A stretch of DNA of 38,228 bases from Clostridiales bacterium UBA7001 (GCA_002449785.1 DJXP01000023.1:1-38228); one strand, 5' to 3'. Shown: positions 14,827 to 21,918, numbered from the stretch's first letter. Made by a program: numbers and translations. The notes: generated by a model from the sequence alone, not told the origin.

Positions 14827-14951
14827 GTATTTTATTAAGAATTATAATATTAGTTTTAATAATATTTTTAGGTGGATTTTGTAGCGGAATGTTAGCAGGA
14901 TTACATATAAAAGATAAATACAAACCAAAACACAGGAGGAAATTATGGTAA
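14823..14951 (+). CDS. Small single-pass membrane protein
   Basis: A 42-residue frame overlapping both neighbours by 4-7 bases. It has a hydrophobic helix from residue 4 to 30 (LLRIIILVLIIFLGGFC, then SGMLAGL) and a short basic tail (DKYKPKHRRKLW). The overlaps and the preceding ribosome binding site (TGAGGAG) argue that it is translated. The function is unknown. Confidence 0.6.
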   Translation: MSILLRIIILVLIIFLGGFCSGMLAGLHIKDKYKPKHRRKLW

Positions 14952-16003
14952 AAACTAAAGAAGATTTTATAACAGAAATTGCCTCAAAATTAGTTGAAAT
15001 TATTGGAATAGAAAATACCAACAAAGTAAAAGAACTATTAATTCTTGAATTACGAAATGTAAGAATAGAACAAGAAGAAACAGCACTAGTAGTTTCAACA
15101 GATGCTAGGGCAAGTATTATCACAAAGTTTATTGCATGTAAGAAATTAACAGGATGTACGGACAGAACTTTAAAAGCGTACTTAGATGAATATTCAAAAT
15201 TTTTTAAAACAATAGATAAAAATATAGAAGATATAACCACGGATGATATTAGATATTATCTTGCGTTAGCACGAAAAAATGGTGCAAAAGAAATTACGAT
15301 TGATAATTATAGAAGATATTTAAATAGTTTGTTCGAATGGTGTCAGAACGAGGATTTTATAGCTAAGAATCCAGTAAAAAAAATTGACAAGATAAGAGCA
15401 GAGAAAAGTAAGAGAGTAGCTTTTACAGATATTGAAATTGAAAAAATGAGGTCACAATTAACTAATGGGAAAACGTATACAGCAAGAATGGGTAAAGAGT
15501 ATGAAAAAGAATTAAGATTAAGAAATATAGCAATATTTGAAACATTATTGTCAACTGGTTGCAGAGTTGGTGGAATTGTTAATATGAATAGAAATCAAGT
15601 AGAAAATGGAGAAGATGAATTAATAGTACGTGAAAAAGGGAAGAAAGAAAGAATAGTATATTTAAACGCTAAAGCTAAAGTTGCAATTGAGAACTACCTA
15701 AAATCCAGAAAAGATAATCTTGAAGCATTATTTACATCAATTAATGTTTTTAATGGAAATGAAATTCAAAGAATATCTATTGCAGGAATAGAATGCATGA
15801 TTAGAAATAATGGTGAAAGATGTGGAGTAGAAGCATATCCACATAAATTTAGAAGAACTGCAGCAACATTAGCGGCTAGAAAAGGAATGCCAATTGAACA
15901 AATTCAAAGAATGCTTGGACATGCAACATTAAATACTACGCAAATATATGTAAATGTTTCAGATAACGATGTTAAATTATCGCATGAGAAATATTTAAGT
16001 TAG
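14945..16003 (+). CDS. Tyrosine recombinase (XerC/D-like)
   Basis: A 352-residue recombinase with ACAGGAGG upstream. Residues about 65-160 are a SAM-like core-binding domain (CTDRTLKAYLDEYSKFF, NYRRYLNSLFEWC). The catalytic domain carries the first arginine in STGCRVGGI, a lysine in the REKGKKER hairpin, HKFRR (His and second Arg), LGHATLNTTQIY (His and the nucleophile Tyr). The active site thus looks complete. It sits in the early replication block and not beside attP, and the phage already has a serine integrase. It may resolve replication products, drive a different element, or act like XerCD. The extra 60-residue N-terminal region is unassigned. Confidence 0.88.
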   Translation: MVKTKEDFITEIASKLVEIIGIENTNKVKELLILELRNVRIEQEETALVVSTDARASIITKFIACKKLTGCTDRTLKAYLDEYSKFFKTIDKNIEDITTDDIRYYLALARKNGAKEITIDNYRRYLNSLFEWCQNEDFIAKNPVKKIDKIRAEKSKRVAFTDIEIEKMRSQLTNGKTYTARMGKEYEKELRLRNIAIFETLLSTGCRVGGIVNMNRNQVENGEDELIVREKGKKERIVYLNAKAKVAIENYLKSRKDNLEALFTSINVFNGNEIQRISIAGIECMIRNNGERCGVEAYPHKFRRTAATLAARKGMPIEQIQRMLGHATLNTTQIYVNVSDNDVKLSHEKYLS

Positions 16004-16013
16004 AGGTGGTTCG

Positions 16014-16628
16014 ATGAACAAAAGATGGAGTAAGGAAGATGTTGAGTACATTAAACAAGCGTGGGGCAATACAAACATAATTACTATAAAAAATAAATTA
16101 AAGCGTAGTAAGGAAGCAATTAAGATAAAAGCAACAAGATTGGGATTAGGCGGAGCAACTACCAATTCATATAAATATATAACAGCAAATAAAGCATCTA
16201 AGATATTAGATTGTGACAGAAAGAGAATCTTAAAGTGGATACATAGAGGACAATTAAAAGCAAAATATATGGCGATTGCTCGAGAAAGAAAAATGTGGTG
16301 CATAGAATTTGAGGATTTCATAGAGTTTTTAAAAAATAATCCTAATAAGTGGGATAGTAAAAAAGTAGAAAAATATGCTTTGGGCTTTGAATTTGAATGG
16401 TTAGTGGAAAAACGAAAAAAAGACGAAATAAAATCACCAGTTCTGAATTTGTATAGCGCTGATGATGAGAAAAAAATATATGAAATGATTAGGGAAAATT
16501 ACACATATAAACAGATAGCTCAAGAATTGCAAAGAACAGAAAAAGGAATATCGAACAAAATAAGAAGAATGTATAAAAGGAGTGTTTATGGAAGAAATTG
16601 TAAAAACAATAATATCTATGTCGGGTAG
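16014..16628 (+). CDS. Myb/SANT-type DNA-binding protein
   Basis: A 204-residue protein with three putative DNA-binding helices sets: an N-terminal Myb/SANT-like repeat (RWSKEDVEYIKQAWGN to EAIKIKATRLGLG), a central excisionase/MerR-like helix-turn-helix (ITANKASKILDCDRKRILKWIHRGQL), and a C-terminal HTH (TYKQIAQELQRTEKGISNKIRRM). The start follows AGAGGTGG. Such proteins are common before the methylase in Firmicutes phages and presumably regulate early genes or replication. The role is an inference. Confidence 0.72.
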   Translation: MNKRWSKEDVEYIKQAWGNTNIITIKNKLKRSKEAIKIKATRLGLGGATTNSYKYITANKASKILDCDRKRILKWIHRGQLKAKYMAIARERKMWCIEFEDFIEFLKNNPNKWDSKKVEKYALGFEFEWLVEKRKKDEIKSPVLNLYSADDEKKIYEMIRENYTYKQIAQELQRTEKGISNKIRRMYKRSVYGRNCKNNNIYVG

Positions 16629-17223
16629 CTATTCACCTTCAATTATTTTTGACGATTGGATTAAACTTATGGCACTTACATTGGCAAACAATCCACATAT
16701 TTTTGAAGATGAAACCTGGGAATATAGAGAGCAACAATATTTAGATACAACTAAAAAATACAATGAATCAGAAATAGAAAAATTCACACATATGTATGCG
16801 ATTTTGATTGAACTTTTTGAAAGTAAGATATGTGATTATCTAGGCGAAATATATATGAAATGTGAAATGGGAAATGGTAGGTTAGGACAATTTTTTACAC
16901 CTTTTCATTTGTCAGAATTAACGAGCAAAGTTGCTGGACTAAAATCTAATGAAAGTGGAATATATGAAGTATATGAACCGACATGTGGTGGCGGTGGAAT
17001 GATATTAGCATATGCGAAATATTTACAAGATGAAGAAATTAATTATCAACAAAAGATGAGAGTGGTTGCACAAGATCTCGACTGGAGAGGGGTGTATATG
17101 ACTTATGTACAATGCAGTATTTTAGGAATTAAAGCAAAAGTATGTCAGGGAGATACACTTGCAGAACCAATAGTTAAAGAAAAACATAGAATTTTTTATA
17201 CACCTACATGGAGAATGTTATAA
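16588..17223 (+). CDS. Phage N-6 DNA methylase-like protein
   Basis: A 211-residue protein. ATG 16588 is chosen since AAAGGAG ends six bases upstream; GTG 16582 is inside that site. It shows the methyltransferase cofactor motif YEPTCGGGGM (motif I) and the downstream acidic strand VVAQDLDWRGVYM. It also has the RLGQFFTP-HLSEL entry typical of type I-like HsdM methylases. No (D/N)PP(Y/F) catalytic motif is visible before the end at RIFYTPTWRML. It may be a truncated but conserved phage form, either non-catalytic or with an unusual active site. Possible roles are protection from restriction or competition for SAM or DNA. Confidence 0.78.
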   Translation: MEEIVKTIISMSGSYSPSIIFDDWIKLMALTLANNPHIFEDETWEYREQQYLDTTKKYNESEIEKFTHMYAILIELFESKICDYLGEIYMKCEMGNGRLGQFFTPFHLSELTSKVAGLKSNESGIYEVYEPTCGGGGMILAYAKYLQDEEINYQQKMRVVAQDLDWRGVYMTYVQCSILGIKAKVCQGDTLAEPIVKEKHRIFYTPTWRML

Positions 17224-17233
17224 GGAGGTCATT

Positions 17234-17401
17234 ATGGACAAGATAATAAACCTATTATTCGGTTATTGGTACAAAGCACCATTGCTATTCAGTACTTTTG
17301 ATTGGGCAATGTGTGTAGGACAATTAGCGTTGCTAAAGTGGTGTATAGATACACTAAAAGGAGGTACAAATGCTAAAACAAGAAGAAGTAATAAAAATTG
17401 A
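17234..17401 (+). CDS. Small hydrophobic hypothetical protein
   Basis: A 55-residue frame with TAAGGAGG upstream. It contains Trp/Phe/Leu-rich segments (NLLFGYWYKAPLLFSTFDW and VGQLALLKWCI) that could be membrane-associated, and a basic tail. It overlaps the next gene by 32 bases, whose AGGAGG lies within it. The function is unknown. Confidence 0.5.
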   Translation: MDKIINLLFGYWYKAPLLFSTFDWAMCVGQLALLKWCIDTLKGGTNAKTRRSNKN

Positions 17402-17615
17402 TTGCAGAACAGACGTAATGAGATTCATAAAGAAAAAATTAGATAACATGACAATAGCAGATTTTTACAGTGCTGAAGAATATGAGTTAATTAGAAAAGA
17501 ATACATGGAAATGGCAGAAATGATAAGAGATAAGGATAAAATGCTAGAATTAAAAGAAAGACATAAACAAGAAAAAACAAGAAACGTAAGTAAATATTTT
17601 AAAATTGACAGATAA
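17370..17615 (+). CDS. Small charged helical protein
   Basis: An 81-residue protein with AAAGGAGG upstream. It has an alternating Lys/Glu, mostly helical sequence (DVMRFIKKKLDNMTIADFY, then a long helix to VSKYFKIDR). No membrane segment or family motif is seen. It is part of the block of small early genes. Confidence 0.65.
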   Translation: MLKQEEVIKIDCRTDVMRFIKKKLDNMTIADFYSAEEYELIRKEYMEMAEMIRDKDKMLELKERHKQEKTRNVSKYFKIDR

Positions 17616-17639
17616 ATACAGATTGGAGATGAAAAGTAT

Positions 17640-17780
17640 ATGGGTGTAATAATAGGATTTGTTGCAGGAATGATTACAATGTTATTACTAAAATTAAATA
17701 GTGACAACTACTACGAAAAAAGAGCTAAAGAATTGGAAGATGAAATTGCGATGATGGGGTGGCTGGAAGTTAAAGATTAA
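17640..17780 (+). CDS. Small single-pass membrane protein
   Basis: A 46-residue frame preceded by TTGGAG. A hydrophobic N-terminal helix (GVIIGFVAGMITMLLL) leads into a charged segment (YYEKRAKELEDEIAMMG), like small phage proteins with one anchor and a cytoplasmic helix. The function is unknown. Confidence 0.6.
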   Translation: MGVIIGFVAGMITMLLLKLNSDNYYEKRAKELEDEIAMMGWLEVKD

Positions 17781-17795
17781 TAAGGAGGAATTACA

Positions 17796-18146
17796 ATGAG
17801 CGAGGAAGAAAAGAAAGCTATTGAAACGCTAAAAGGATTAACAGTATATTATGATGATTATAGTTTACTTGATGAAGAAGAAATAGAAGAAAATGATAAT
17901 GTAAACAAATCAATACAATTAATAATAGATTTAATAGAAAACCAACAAAAAGAACTGAACAGCTTAAAAGAAATTGAACAGCTACACAAAGAAGAAAATG
18001 GAAAGTTAAGAGTAGAGTTAGAGCAAAAAGAACAAATGATTAAAAGATTAGAACAAGATGTCGAAGGTTATAGAGATTTATCTAGACAAATTCAAGAAGA
18101 TTATTCTAAACAAATAAAAGATTATGAGGAGGGGTACAATGAATGA
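17796..18146 (+). CDS. Coiled-coil protein of the early operon
   Basis: A 116-residue protein with TAAGGAGG upstream. After an acidic N-terminal region (YYDDYSLLDEEEIEEND), residues about 48-116 are predicted as a continuous coiled coil (QKELNSLKEIEQLHKEENG). It could be a structural or partner protein; no enzyme motif is present. Its end overlaps the next gene's start. Confidence 0.7.
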   Translation: MSEEEKKAIETLKGLTVYYDDYSLLDEEEIEENDNVNKSIQLIIDLIENQQKELNSLKEIEQLHKEENGKLRVELEQKEQMIKRLEQDVEGYRDLSRQIQEDYSKQIKDYEEGYNE

Positions 18147-18396
18147 AGAACAGATTATTGACAAAGTAAGCATGATAGACCAATGGAAAGTAAGTGGAGA
18201 TAGTTATACACAAGGAGAATTAGATGCTATAGGTCAATTATTAGAATTATATTATGACAACAAAAAACAATTAGAGCAAGAAAAAGAAAAGAATAATGAA
18301 GCAAGAGAATATATGTATGATTTGTTAAATGCAGATATACCTAATGTAGGAACAACTGATATAAATAATTTATTGAGTATATTGGAGGAGGTATAA
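18139..18396 (+). CDS. Small hypothetical protein
   Basis: An 85-residue protein. ATG 18139 is chosen because GAGGAGGGG lies directly upstream; the frame extends to ATG 18124, which would place that site inside the gene. It is acidic and helical (EQIIDKVSMIDQWKVSGDSYT). Its end provides GGAGGAGG for the following gene, which starts immediately after its stop. Confidence 0.65.
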   Translation: MNEEQIIDKVSMIDQWKVSGDSYTQGELDAIGQLLELYYDNKKQLEQEKEKNNEAREYMYDLLNADIPNVGTTDINNLLSILEEV

Positions 18397-18681
18397 ATGG
18401 AATTAGAAGAAGCTATAAAAATAGTTAAAAAAGATTTAGAAAGTACCAAAAAAGCAAATGAATGCGGACTTTCAAATAATGATTTTAAAAAAGAAATAGA
18501 GGCAACAGAAACAGTATTAACCCACTTAACAAAACAAGAGAAGATGATAGAGTTGATGGCGAGTTACATAATGTGCAAAGTACCATTCACTAAAGAAACA
18601 AGGTGCTTGGAGCTTAAAGAAGATGCTAGAACAAAAAATTCTGTAAAACAATATTTTGAAAAGAAAGCAGAGGAGAGTTAA
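18397..18681 (+). CDS. Small hypothetical protein with a CK-x-P segment
   Basis: A 94-residue protein with strong GGAGGAGG upstream. An N-terminal helix (LEEAIKIVKKDLESTKKANECG) is followed by IELMASYIMCKVPFTKETRCL. This arrangement of a helical repeat then a short cysteine-containing segment recurs in small Clostridia phage proteins of unknown role. The stop abuts the next start. Confidence 0.65.
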   Translation: MELEEAIKIVKKDLESTKKANECGLSNNDFKKEIEATETVLTHLTKQEKMIELMASYIMCKVPFTKETRCLELKEDARTKNSVKQYFEKKAEES

Positions 18682-18903
18682 ATGATAGTAGAGCACGAAA
18701 ACGGTTATAAAGCAATAACTTATGGCAACAGAAGTTTATCTGTTTATAAAGATGGTAAGGAAGTTTTACATACGGGTTCACTTACTATTCCGTTTAAATC
18801 AGAACAGGATTTGTATCATTATTTAGGAGAGATAGTACCTGAAATGATGAAAATATTAGATGAGAAATTTGACGAGATTTTTAATGATGAGGAGAGTGAA
18901 TAA
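18682..18903 (+). CDS. Small hypothetical protein
   Basis: A 73-residue protein with GAGGAGAG upstream. An N-terminal beta-sheet (VEHENGYKAITYGNRSLSVY) is followed by an acidic helix. No family is recognised. It is in the same close-packed operon (no gap on either side). Confidence 0.65.
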   Translation: MIVEHENGYKAITYGNRSLSVYKDGKEVLHTGSLTIPFKSEQDLYHYLGEIVPEMMKILDEKFDEIFNDEESE

Positions 18904-19278
18904 ATGGAAGAAATAAAAGTTGGAGAGTATATTAGAATTCTGCATGGTACTATTGAAAAAGTAGAAAAAATAGACCCAGATATAAATAATCTTTACAGAA
19001 AAGTTATTACAGAAAACAATGGTTATACTTTGGAATGGTTGGAATTTTTAAAACCAAAACACAGTCCAAACATAATAGATTTAATTGAAGAAGGCGACTA
19101 TGTGAATGGAAAATTGGTTTCAAATGTAGACAAAGTAGAAAGAAAGAATTTTATTGAATGGGAAGATGGCGATATGTATAGTACAGAAATACCAAACGAT
19201 AAATTCATAAAAGACATCGTAACGAAAGAGCAATTCAATCAAATGAAATATATAGTAGGAGATGATAGTAATGCTTAA
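18904..19278 (+). CDS. Hypothetical beta-rich protein
   Basis: A 124-residue protein with GAGGAGAG upstream. Two similar beta segments are present: VGEYIRILHGTIEKVEKI near the start and IEEGDYVNGKLVSNVDKVE in the middle, followed by IVTKEQFNQMKY. This is the pattern of small phage proteins with an SH3-like barrel, in which EGDYVNG and VTKEQF recur. The function is unknown. Confidence 0.65.
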   Translation: MEEIKVGEYIRILHGTIEKVEKIDPDINNLYRKVITENNGYTLEWLEFLKPKHSPNIIDLIEEGDYVNGKLVSNVDKVERKNFIEWEDGDMYSTEIPNDKFIKDIVTKEQFNQMKYIVGDDSNA

Positions 19279-19516
19279 AATTAAAGATGATGTAAAAATA
19301 GATGATTATGAATTATTTGAAAAATATGGATTTAATCCTAGATATTATATGGGAGATAAAGTCTGGGAATTAGAATACAGAAAAGGCTTATTCTATAAGG
19401 AATATATAATTATTTGGTGGAAAGATAGGGAAATCCAAATAAGACCTAATGGACAAGTTCTACTTAATACATTATACGACTTAATTCAAGCAGGATTAGT
19501 TGAGAAAGTTGACTAG
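19271..19516 (+). CDS. Small hypothetical protein
   Basis: An 81-residue protein overlapping the previous gene by 8 bases. ATG 19271 is preferred over ATG 19262 because GGAG lies about nine bases before it. It has Tyr/Trp-rich strands (YMGDKVWELEYRKGLFYKEY). Its stop codon falls in the first unit of an 11-bp tandem repeat. No function is known. Confidence 0.6.
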   Translation: MLKIKDDVKIDDYELFEKYGFNPRYYMGDKVWELEYRKGLFYKEYIIIWWKDREIQIRPNGQVLLNTLYDLIQAGLVEKVD

Positions 19517-19540
19517 TAGTTGACTAGTAGTTGACTAGTA
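19508..19540 (+). repeat. Three perfect tandem copies of an 11-bp unit
   Basis: GTTGACTAGTA is repeated exactly three times head to tail, beginning in the last codons of one gene and ending before the next ribosome binding site. The 11-base unit puts TAG/TGA stops in different frames. It may result from replication slippage. Confidence 0.9.
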
Positions 19541-19555
19541 TCAGAAGGAGGAAGT

Positions 19556-19946
19556 ATGAATAGAGAAATAAAATTTAGAGGAAAACATATACACGCATTT
19601 TTAGAACCTCATAATACAGGAATATGGGTATATGGATATTTATGTAATGACCATTATATAAATAGCGAAGAGTTGATGGGAGAAATGCTAGTTGATAAAG
19701 ATAGTGTAGGACAATACACAGGCTTAGAAGACAAAAATGGAGTAGAAATATATGAGGGAGATATAGTATATGTAGCAAGTGAAGATGAAAATGCAAAAAT
19801 AACGTGGTGTCAAGAAGCATGTAAATTTATACTAGAATTTGATAGCGACTGGATAAGCGATTTTGATTCTTTTTCTGGAATAGATTTGGTAGTGATGCGG
19901 AAATATATATGAAAATCCAGAACTAATAGAGAAAGAAGGTAAATAA
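19556..19946 (+). CDS. YopX-family protein, expressed by +1 frameshift at CGG
   Basis: The frame has the hallmark YopX start REIKFRGK and the signature GQYTGLEDKNGVEIYEGDIV (residues about 55-75), in a small beta-rich protein common in Firmicutes phages. Frame 0 meets CGG (19898) after GIDLVVM and ends four codons later. Omitting the C continues as GNIYENPELIEKEGK to TAA at 19944-19946, for 129 residues. YopX proteins typically close with a GNIYENPEL-like motif, so the +1 product is the true C-terminus. The new end EKEGK also matches the EKEG ending shared by neighbouring small genes. The molecular role of YopX proteins is unknown. Confidence 0.85.
19895..19901 (+). other. +1 frameshift site (ATG CGG A) in the YopX gene
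   Basis: ATG is followed by in-frame CGG and A. Omitting the C gives GGA (Gly) and restores the family's GNIYENPEL ending. Confidence 0.8.
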
Positions 19947-20156
19947 ATGAGACCAAAAGAAAGAATAAAACCTTTTATGGAAGAACTAACAAAACTATGG
20001 GAACAAAAAGCACCAGACATGAGATTTGGACAACTTATAGATAATATATTTAGTTCATTGCCAGACATACCATTTTATACAGAAGATGAAGAACTATTAG
20101 AACAAATAAAAGAATTTTTTGATAGATTAGAGAAAGAAGGTAATGCAAATGAATAA
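19947..20156 (+). CDS. Small hypothetical protein (EKEG-ending set)
   Basis: A 69-residue protein (MRPKERIKPFMEELTKLWEQ) preceded by GAGAAAGAAGGTAAATAA, which is also the coding end of the YopX +1 product. It contains a DMRFGQLIDNIFSS segment recalling small phage proteins. It ends LEKEGNANE, one of several adjacent genes with a near-identical end and ribosome binding unit. No function is known. Confidence 0.65.
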   Translation: MRPKERIKPFMEELTKLWEQKAPDMRFGQLIDNIFSSLPDIPFYTEDEELLEQIKEFFDRLEKEGNANE

Positions 20157-20373
20157 AGAAGATATTTTACAAAAAATAATTTTTGAGAAAAATCGTGAAA
20201 GACAATTACAAGCCTTAAAAAGAATGAATGAGAAAGAGAAAAATAAAATTATAAAGCAATCAGGGTATGATATAGAAGAAGCAATTTTAATTGAACAAGA
20301 AATATATTTAAAATTATTACATTGGAAAGAGGTTAAAGACGGAAACGATTTATTAGAGAAAGAAGGTAAATAA
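20149..20373 (+). CDS. Small helical hypothetical protein (EKEG-ending set)
   Basis: A 74-residue protein overlapping the previous gene by 8 bases; ATG 20149 is preferred over 20143 by spacing to AAGAAGG. It is rich in Lys, Glu and Ile, wholly helical, and ends LEKEGK, with the same DNA serving as ribosome binding site for the next frame. No family is recognised. Confidence 0.6.
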   Translation: MNKEDILQKIIFEKNRERQLQALKRMNEKEKNKIIKQSGYDIEEAILIEQEIYLKLLHWKEVKDGNDLLEKEGK

Positions 20374-20529
20374 ATGAGCAAAGAATACTAAGAATGTAAA
20401 CAAGCAATAGAAAAACTAAACATAAAAGAAAATATATTAAAAGCTCAATTAAGAGAAATAGAGGACATAAAAAAAGAATGTATAAAAATATTAGTAAATT
20501 CTTTAATAAGCAGAAAGGAAGGTAAATGA
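20374..20529 (+). pseudogene. Small helical protein frame interrupted by in-frame TAA
   Basis: ATG 20374 has a good AAGAAGG site, but codon 6 is TAA (20389-20391, MSKEY then stop). The same frame then continues for 45 codons (ECKQAIEKLNIKENILKAQ) and ends SRKEGK-TGA, sharing the KEGK ending and ribosome-binding unit of its neighbours. A CAA to TAA change would explain it. Either the gene is inactive, or a five-codon leader precedes an unrecognised internal start. No alternative ATG/GTG/TTG start with a ribosome binding site is evident just after the stop. Confidence 0.6.
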
Positions 20530-20913
20530 ATGAATAAGAAGACAACAATAATAGATTTGTTGATGGAAATATCAAAAGGAAATGTAAAACATGGTACCAA
20601 ATTTAATGTTTCATATAAAAATAATTTAAAAAGAAAAGTATATTATGATGCAAATGAACCAAATGCGTTCGCATGTATAAAGAACGTGTCTGATGATTTA
20701 CCTATGTATGATGAGGTAAGATTTAACGAAGAAGTAGAAATATTAGAAGATGAAGAAGAAATAGAAATATTAGACCTTAACAAAGTATATTTTAGAGATG
20801 GAACAGAACTTGTATATAAATTGATGTATAGCAAAATAAATGAATTGGTTGAGAAGGTTAATAAATTAGAAAAAAATAAGGTTGATTATATACAACCATA
20901 TAAGGAGGATTAG
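20530..20913 (+). CDS. Hypothetical early protein
   Basis: A 127-residue protein with AAAGGAAGG upstream. The N-terminal half is a beta-rich domain (TIIDLLMEISKGNVKHGTKF), with a central acidic EEIEILDLNKVYFRDG and a C-terminal coiled-coil helix (SKINELVEKVNKLEKNK). Proteins with the IDLLMKISKG-type start are frequent in Clostridia phages. The function is unknown. Confidence 0.65.
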   Translation: MNKKTTIIDLLMEISKGNVKHGTKFNVSYKNNLKRKVYYDANEPNAFACIKNVSDDLPMYDEVRFNEEVEILEDEEEIEILDLNKVYFRDGTELVYKLMYSKINELVEKVNKLEKNKVDYIQPYKED

Positions 20914-20915
20914 TT

Positions 20916-21023
20916 ATGAATGGTTGGATAGTATTAATATTAGCAGTATTCACATGGGCAGTAATAGACAGAATATGTGAATGTATAGAGAAAAAGAATA
21001 AGAAAGAAAACAAGGAGGATTAA
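20916..21023 (+). CDS. Very small membrane protein
   Basis: A 35-residue frame with TAAGGAGG upstream: one hydrophobic helix (GWIVLILAVFTWAVID) and a charged tail (KKNKKENKED). Its tail codons supply the AAGGAGG of the next gene. No function is known. Confidence 0.6.
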   Translation: MNGWIVLILAVFTWAVIDRICECIEKKNKKENKED

Positions 21024-21027
21024 AAGT

Positions 21028-21303
21028 ATGAAGAAACATATAAAAGAATTATATAAATTATTTTTATTATCATTAATTGGGGTTTGTATAGTATTATTGA
21101 TAAGTGGATGCGGAAACTACGACCATTGGGACACTGAATATAGTTTCGATAGAGCAATAGTAATATTAAACGATGGAACTAAGATGGAAATTGAAATACA
21201 GCAATGGAGAGATTACGAAGACGGAGAGCAAATACAAATAAAAGGAAAAGATGGAAAGACATATTTAGTTAGTTCGTTCAACACTATTTTAATTAAGGAT
21301 TAG
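21028..21303 (+). CDS. Small lipoprotein
   Basis: A 91-residue protein with a basic, hydrophobic signal peptide (KKHIKELYKLFLLSLIGVC, then IVLLISGC) ending in a lipobox ISGC with Cys28, so it should be lipid-anchored outside the membrane. The mature part is a small beta-rich domain (DRAIVILNDGTKMEIEI, KGKDGKTYLVSSFNTILI). A surface lipoprotein from the early operon might affect superinfection, but nothing specific supports that. AAGGAGG precedes the start. Confidence 0.75.
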   Translation: MKKHIKELYKLFLLSLIGVCIVLLISGCGNYDHWDTEYSFDRAIVILNDGTKMEIEIQQWRDYEDGEQIQIKGKDGKTYLVSSFNTILIKD

Positions 21304-21315
21304 GAGGACAAGTCT

Positions 21316-21474
21316 ATGATAACAAAAGAAGATATAGTAAAAGACATAGACAAAGTACTAAATTATTTATCAGATATAGACAGTTATGATGTAACAATGA
21401 TGAGAAATAATGCAAAGAGAGTACATAAAGCCTATGATGTGCTAGGGATGTTGAAGGAGAAAATTTTGGATTAG
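21316..21474 (+). CDS. Small helical hypothetical protein
   Basis: A 52-residue frame with TTAGGAGG upstream, reading MITKEDIVKDIDKVLNYLS and ending VLGMLKEKILD. It is two helices with no motif. It is in the same operon as the late regulator that follows 10 bases later. Confidence 0.6.
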   Translation: MITKEDIVKDIDKVLNYLSDIDSYDVTMMRNNAKRVHKAYDVLGMLKEKILD

Positions 21475-21484
21475 GGAGGTACAA

Positions 21485-21917
21485 ATGAAGTATATAAAAG
21501 AAGATTTAGAGAAAGCTAAACAAGAGTTGAAAGATTTTATTTATAATAAAAAATGGATAGAAGAAAAATTACAAGATATAAAAGAACGAAAAGAGCTTAT
21601 AAACAATATAACAACTACAATTTCTGATATGCCAAAACGGTACAAGAAAAGTGGAAGATAAAGAAGCGGAATCTTTAGCAGAAATATTAGATATAACAAA
21701 TGAGCTAGAAGAATATCTAAAATCATTAAAAGAAAAACAAGTTAAGATAGAAACAAAAATAGATAAATTAGCACAACCATATAAAAATATACTTTACTTT
21801 AGATACATAAAAGGATATAATTTAACAGAAGTGTCTAACGAAATAAATGAAGAATATGATTATACAAGAAAGTTACATGGTACAGCATTGGTTAGATATG
21901 TTATGTTAGGAGAATAA
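21485..21917 (+). CDS. ArpU/RinA-type late transcription regulator, expressed by +1 frameshift at CGG
   Basis: Frame 0 starts at ATG 21485 (GGGAGG upstream), with a helical N-terminal region ending INNITTTISDMPK. It then meets CGG (21638) and stops at 21659, giving 58 residues. Omitting the C continues as GTRKVEDKEAESLAEILD, a helical linker and a sigma-region-4-like HTH (YKNILYFRYIKGYNLTEVSNEI) to 21917, for 143 residues. That is the normal size and layout of this family, where an SDMPKG-like segment joins the halves. Such proteins sit at the end of the early operon and activate late genes. Frame 0 alone lacks the DNA-binding helix-turn-helix. The GIY-YIG gene follows at once. Confidence 0.85.
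21635..21641 (+). other. +1 frameshift site (AAA CGG T) in the late regulator gene
   Basis: AAA is followed by in-frame CGG and T. Omitting the C gives GGT (Gly) and opens 92 further residues, including the HTH. Confidence 0.8.
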
Positions 21918-21918
21918 A

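Noticed and set aside
19508..19540. CRISPR-like repeats
   Set aside because: The units are contiguous, 11 bases long and have no spacers.
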